Source: Chrysoporthe austroafricana
Taxonomy: Eukaryota; Ascomycota; Sordariomycetes; Diaporthales; Cryphonectriaceae
Reading direction: 5' to 3'
DNA: 64,000 bases
Assembly: GCA_001051155.2 (NCBI GenBank)
Contig: JYIP02000003.1
Span: forward strand, 3,906,001-3,970,000
The notes beneath the pieces are model-generated. The model was not told the origin of the DNA, did not search any database, and saw only the letters and a program-made list of their open reading frames with translations. Position numbers and translations under genes: made by a program. Position 1 is the first letter of the stretch; each line of letters starts with the position of its first letter. Below are positions 58,828 to 64,000 of the stretch, piece after piece.

Positions 58828-59742
58828 TCAACAGCTAGTCCCCTCCTTGATGCCAACGATAATGTTGAAACCGTTGCTATCAAATGCTTGGCCCCAGGCC
58901 ACCTCCTCGGTGACGAAGCTACCCTCGACGTCGTGCTCCATCCACTATTTCAGGCAACATCAATAGTCAGTACTTGATCTGATTTGTAAAGTAGGTTTGA
59001 AAAAGGGAGCGAGGTTCACTGAGAAGGCCTCAAGCTGTTCGACGTCTTTGGCTTATTTGATGGATGATGTGGCAAGGGCCATAAAGCAAAACTTTCGTCG
59101 CAGACGTACCGAGCAGGAGGTCTGGGTGGTATCATTGTAGTTCATGATGTACTGCGCGTACGCCGCCATGGTCGAGTAATCGACCCAGATGTTGTTCTCG
59201 TTGTCGTTACAGACATACTGTTGACTTTGTAAGCAGGTTATAGAGGGATGGGTACTCGGAAGTAACTTACGATGCCAGAGTCCTCCTCACAGGAGACGCG
59301 AGTGCAGTAGCCACCACCGACTTGCCTATGTGATGAGAAGGTGTCAGCCATCTCGTACAAACACTTTCGTTCTCTCTTTTCCTCCCTGTCTGAGGGGGAA
59401 AGAAGAGGATTGGAATGGGAAGGAAAAGGGAAGAAGACGCTCACCAGCCGAACTCGGCGTGGCCACTCTTGCGGTTCAAGTAGGCGACGCCGGCATTGAG
59501 CTGCACGGTGGGAGACCAACCAAATCCAGGATTCTTGCAGATGACGTGGGTGATGTTGGCGGTAGAGCTGCCAGTCTGTTGATCATTAGCTCGGCTTGGT
59601 TCTTGAGGACTCTCAAGGTGAGGGAGGGACGTACAGTGCCGTCGAAGGACGAGTCCATGGCGAAGGAAGCAGGAGGTGCTGCCTGGGCTGTGCCCATAAG
59701 GGCGACAGCGGCAATGAAGGCGATAATCTTGGAGGTGAACAT
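58828..59742 (-). CDS. small secreted six-cysteine protein
   Basis: Five exons on the minus strand: 59742..59635, 59575..59445, 59325..59271, 59217..59110, 58944..58828; 172 aa. MFTSKIIAFIAAVALMGTAQA is a signal peptide. The mature part has six Cys (residues 49, 87, 92, 101, 133, 172), enough for three disulfides, and reads TANITHVICKNPGFGWSPTV, LNRKSGHAEFGWQVGGGYCT, RVSCEEDSGIYVCNDNENN, then WMEHDVEGSFVTEEVAWGQA and a C-terminal Cys. Introns are 53-165 bp; the last one is the least certain. The size, signal peptide and cysteines fit a small secreted or effector-like fungal protein. I do not recognise a named family and no activity is claimed. Confidence 0.82.
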
Positions 59743-62386
59743 GATCGTCGTCGTTAGTCTGTGTTGTGGTTGGGTGTGCGACAGAAGATTGGAGGTTTGA
59801 TGTTTTAAGGCAAACGACTTGTATTTGAAGACTGAGAATTAGTTGTAGTGCAGTGAGCTCCAACTTTGCTGGGGTACTTAATTACAGCATTCACTTCATC
59901 ACGTGAAGTAAGGAGACCATACTGTAATTATCCAGTGAGGTATACAAGGTTACGCAAGTATTCACAGAAACTACCGCAGCTATTTGCCAGTTGAGACCAC
60001 CTCCGAATTGGGAGCACAAGACACACAGTGGGGTGTTGTGTTAGTGGTCAAGTTCCAGGAAAAGAGCTATATGCTGGTAGGTAGTTAAAAGCAACAGTGG
60101 CTCTTCTGGATTTGGCACCTCAGCTAGCCTGAAAATACTCTATGGGATTCAAGCTCCTCTTTCGGCTTGATATATCGAAGCATCCTTTATCATCAACGAA
60201 CAGTAGAAGGGAACTGTCGCCAGCTCATAATTCAGGGCGGGTAAAATGCCCTCTGGAAAGTCGCCATCCTTGAACCTTTTCAATTCGACTACAAAGGACG
60301 GCTTACCCTCAGTAGATCGTAACAGCAAGGCTACTCTACTGCTTACAGGACCATTTCGCACAGCTAAGTGGGCTGCAAAGGATTTAATCCCACGCGTGCT
60401 TAAATCACGATATGCGAATTACCACCGTGCACTCTGACTCATCTAGCAAAGGTTCATGTTCCTGAGACCTAGCGTTGATGTGACACGCTGCTACCAATTT
60501 TCAAGATAGTCTTTGGCCCGTGCTTCTGTCTACCTGCAGACGAGGGGACCATGAATGAGGACAGATTCCGTAACCAACCACCTTTCAAATAGCCTTATAG
60601 CGCTTCTAGAACCCTGAACTGTGATAGCCAGATTAGTATATGCTGTTCTAAGCTCCCAGCTGAGCCAAAAGCTGCATGATAGAGATTCATCACTAGTCGC
60701 TGGGTATATCTGCAGGAGTTGCATGCATATCATTTATTGAGACCTTATCATCCCTATATTCTGACAAAAGCCTGGCAATATTGTAGGATCCTCCGAAGAC
60801 AAATCTCTATGAAATATTTGGTAGTTACTACACTTCTTTCTTCAGCAATCTTACCTGAGCCAATGCGCACCCCCGTGTCCTCAGAATTGCATCTCTGAAA
60901 CATAGTCTGCTGTAGCGGCGTGACATCAAAATCAGAAGAGATTTTTTGTTCTTTGGATGCTTACTCCTTTCCTCAAGGTCGGTACCGTGTTCTAGTGAAA
61001 GCTCGGCAATATCAAGACAAATCCGACAGACTTCAGACCACAGAAATGCCCTGTAGCAGTCCTTGTGACCATAAAGCGCAGTGATATCTTTTTTTTTGGG
61101 GGGGGGGGGGCACAGCCGTACACAATGAGATGTCCGGGACACAGGTCGTGCTAAATGCCATACCTAGTTGTTTTCATCACAAGCCCCTTTAAGGGACCAT
61201 CTTGGCAATATCGAAATGTCTCAAAAGTTAATTCTGATGGCCGCCAAGATCAAATCTCCTGAGGCTCGTGATATGAACTATGCTAGCAAGTAAAAAAGTA
61301 GAGATGAAAGGTTTCCATTCTTCCATGACAAGTGCGACTGGCGGTTGAAGAAGGACGAAGAACACTACCCACAAAAAATTGGACGTACATGCAGGATCTA
61401 AAATTCATCTCAAGCCCACCAGGAGGAATGATGCTGCCAAGATCTGTCTGAAACATTCCATCGCCTTTAGTCATACGACGAACATAGCGTCAACGAGCAT
61501 GCTACCGAGGCAGTCTGGTGTGCAAGTCTCGTCTCATCTTGGGCTCTACAGCCCTACTGGGGCAAATCTGAAAGAAACCTCGGCTCATGAATCAAGACAC
61601 CTCGCACAGCCTCGTGGGATTCTAACCAATCGCGACATTTCCTCCAGAGAGCCTCCAGCTCCGGCGGCCATTTAATCACGGTGAAAAACCATTCATGACC
61701 AGTCTAGTCATCTGTACTTTCTGGTATACGTAGTAACCCAGAAACTACCATAGGAACCATCGAGTCCACCTGATCCCTAAAGTGCCCAAGGTCCAGTTCT
61801 GAATGATTGAACAGCCATACCAACTCTCGAGTTTTCAGTTGTTCTTAAGACGTCATCAAAGAGTGAAATCCACTCGAAGTTGATTCTTAAGATCGGTCTG
61901 AACACAGTAGCAATATTGTTGTTGACAGACAGATGTCAGATATATCAGTCGAAGTACTATTGGCGTCTAAATTTCGATGAATAAATGATACAACTCGAAA
62001 CAATAATTATCCCTGTTTGCATTAGGACGATGAGGTCAGCCATAAACGAGTTTGATGATCCGCAAGCGGCTCCGAATGCGGTATACTATATACAACAGTG
62101 ATCCCTAAAGAACGAGCCCAACCCTTGCTACATTGTGACATTCTTGCTCTTGGCCGTGTATCTGCGCCAGGAGACCGGATGGTGACTACCTCATCAGCTC
62201 ATGCAAGACCTGCTAGCTGATTTTGAGTCGAGTATATAGTCTAGAGCGATGCGAAAGAGACATGAATGGGGGCGATCCTTTGAGTCGAGCTCCACCCCGT
62301 GTACATATCCTTTTCTTCTGGGTCCGACCAGCCTACTACTATCAACAATCTCTTAATATCCTCTCTCTATCTTGATATACTTCACG
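59743..62386. other. 2.6-kb intergenic region
   Basis: AT-rich DNA without a supported gene. A 9-T run followed by a 13-G run lies at 61089-61110. The minus-strand reading frame at about 60149-60415 is open for about 89 codons and contains a SFVVELKRF stretch, but it has no ATG start and no further support. Confidence 0.5.
61089..61110. repeat. homopolymer run (T9 G13)
   Basis: Nine T directly followed by thirteen G. A place where sequencing or assembly length errors are likely. Confidence 0.9.
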
Positions 62387-63141
62387 ATGGAGCTTTCCGT
62401 TCTTCTCACCATGCTTACTGGACTTCTAGTCGTGGGTGCGGCTCCGACATCATATTCGGGACTCGAGGATCGTCAGGAGCAAACAACATCAAATGATCTC
62501 AAAGACGGCCCATGCAAACCCGTGACGTTCATCATGGCTCGCGGATCCACAGAGGTGGGCAACATGGTAAGTGGAGAAGCAATAATTACCATCACATCCA
62601 ATATCGTTGGCAAGCAACTCACACGTGCCGCCCACAGGGTGAAATCCCCGGACCACCAACCTGTGCCGGCCTCAAACAACAGCTCGGCGCGGACCAAGTC
62701 GCCTGTCAGGGCGTTGGCACCGAGGACGGCTACCCAGCCGCTCTCCAACCGAACTTCCTGCCTAAGAATACGGACGACACCTCCATCGCCGCCGCCACAA
62801 AGATCATGAATTTAGCAGCGACGAAGTGCCCTGACACGACGATGCTCGTGGGCGGCTACAGCCAGGGCAGTGCAGTAGTCGACAACGCGATACAGGGCTT
62901 GCCCGCCGCGATGCAGTCCAAGATCGCCGGCGTTGTTCTCTTCGGCTACACGCGCAACGCGCAGGACAACGCCCAGATCCCAGGGTACCCGACCGCCCAG
63001 ACCAAAATCTTTTGCGCGCCGGGTGATTTGGTCTGCGACAACACGCTGACCATCACCCCAGCGCATCTGTCGTATGCTGCCAACGCGCCGGCGGCTGCGC
63101 AGTTTCTGGCTAGCATGGTGAAGAACACGGGTGGCACTTAG
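62387..63141 (+). CDS. cutinase (secreted serine esterase)
   Basis: Exons 62387..62566 and 62638..63141, 71-bp intron; 227 aa, usual for cutinases. The start is MELSVLLTMLTGLLVVGAAP, a signal peptide, followed by a short pro-region. The cutinase fold is clear: CKPVTFIMARGSTEVGNM|GEIPGPPTC, GVGTEDGYPA, the nucleophile elbow VGGYSQGSAV (Ser135), Asp190 in APGDLVCDN and His203 in PAHLSYA. Cys residues for the two usual disulfides are present (GPCK and TKCP; FCAP and LVCD). It cleaves ester bonds of cutin or similar polyesters outside the cell, which suits a plant-associated or plant-degrading fungus. Confidence 0.95.
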
Positions 63142-64000
63142 GCAGTTGCAATAGCAGCAGCGGGCCAGAATACTTAAGAGGAATTGACATATAATTTCTT
63201 TCTGGTACACCCACCCAGATGGCAGGACCCTAGGGCAGTTTGTTTATATTGATCATTCCCATTCTTGTCTGTAGTAGTCAGTGTTTTCGATCACCCACAC
63301 ATTAGACGATAGTCGGATGCTATTGGAGAGCTTAATCTCACGGCAATTGTACCATGTAGAATCTAGGAAAGTCCGTTCGTCGTCCGAGATATGTTTGCGT
63401 TCCGCCGGACAGCGCGCGAAAGGACTTCAGTGGTATTCGTAAGTCCTTACCAGCCCCCAATTCCTTTCAAGATCTTTTCTTGCAAGTTCATGAAATCTTA
63501 CCGTCCGAGTCCAGTCAGCACAGGTAAGCATGTTCCTAATGTCCATAGGAGGCAGTAGGTCATATCATGAACTCGTATCGTCATCCCTTGTGCCACTATT
63601 GACATCCTCGTAGCAACCGGAATCCGCTTGGTGGTAGTGCGTCTCTTGGCCGATCACGCTCCAGCCTGAGCTGCGTCGGCACCAGCTTCAACCTATTCCG
63701 TAGGCGACCGTGATGCAGTGCTTCTTAATGGTATTCCAATTGCTACTATACTCCCGCCAAGTGAGCCCGTGTCCCTAGTCCCGATCTCGTTCCAAGTTCT
63801 GTGAAAAGTTCAAGGTTGGGCAAAGTCAGCCACTTCCTATATAGAAATCAATATTCCAGCGGATTATAAAGGACTAGGAGTTAATCAGTACATTGATCCA
63901 TTGAAAGAGGGAATATAAAACTACACAAAAGTGGTACAAATACGGCTATGGCTGTCGGGCCGGGTTCCAGCTGCTCTTTCATTACCCAAACTCGAAAGTA
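63142..64000. other. 3' flank of the cutinase, no gene seen
   Basis: No supported coding region up to the window end. Confidence 0.5.

Noticed and set aside
60149..60415. 89-codon open stretch with SFVVELKRF, thought of as a nuclease-fold remnant
   Set aside because: No ATG start, no second conserved motif and AT-rich surroundings; too little to support a call.
1..64000. CRISPR array, prokaryotic operons or ribosome-binding sites
   Set aside because: Introns and gene families show a eukaryotic fungal genome; no regularly spaced repeats were seen.

Overview
The window is nuclear DNA from a filamentous ascomycete (Pezizomycotina). Most genes carry several short introns (about 50-130 bp) with GT...AG ends and CTGAC/CTAAC-like branch sites. 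The gene set is fungal: a cutinase, a Zn2Cys6 regulator with a fungal-type middle domain, an Ayg1-type hydrolase, Lte1, Sec18, Spb4, and a pogo-like transposon whose only breaks are TAG codons, as RIP-type mutation would leave. A Sordariomycete or close relative that lives with plants would fit, but I cannot name the species.

Layout. 1-14 kb is a housekeeping block: the 3' part of ribosomal protein S0, a beta-lactamase-fold serine hydrolase, SEC18, a LENG1-like Cir_N protein, a calycin-like hypothetical protein, a basic and acidic hypothetical protein, and a KXD1-like BLOC-1 subunit. 14-19.5 kb is gene-poor. 19.5-22.4 kb holds an aquaporin with NPM/NPA motifs and, beyond an AT-rich stretch, a GC-rich broken J-domain-like relic. 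22.8-27.2 kb has a divergent pair, a DGK1-like CTP-dependent diacylglycerol kinase and the rRNA helicase SPB4.

27.6-40.3 kb looks accessory: an Ayg1-type polyketide-shortening hydrolase, a complete 1,820-bp pogo-like element with 28-bp terminal inverted repeats and TA target duplications, a Zn2Cys6 transcription factor tail to tail with an MFS transporter, and a secreted type-B carboxylesterase. The gene types suit a small metabolic or detoxification cluster, but no polyketide synthase or peptide synthetase is present in the window.

43.9-52.7 kb returns to conserved genes: an SPFH/stomatin-family protein and a very long Ras-GEF of the LTE1 type. 52.7-58.8 kb is a second gene-poor stretch. 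58.8-63.1 kb carries two secreted-protein genes, a small six-cysteine protein and a cutinase.

Gene models were built by hand from reading frame, splice signals and remembered family features. No database search was run.
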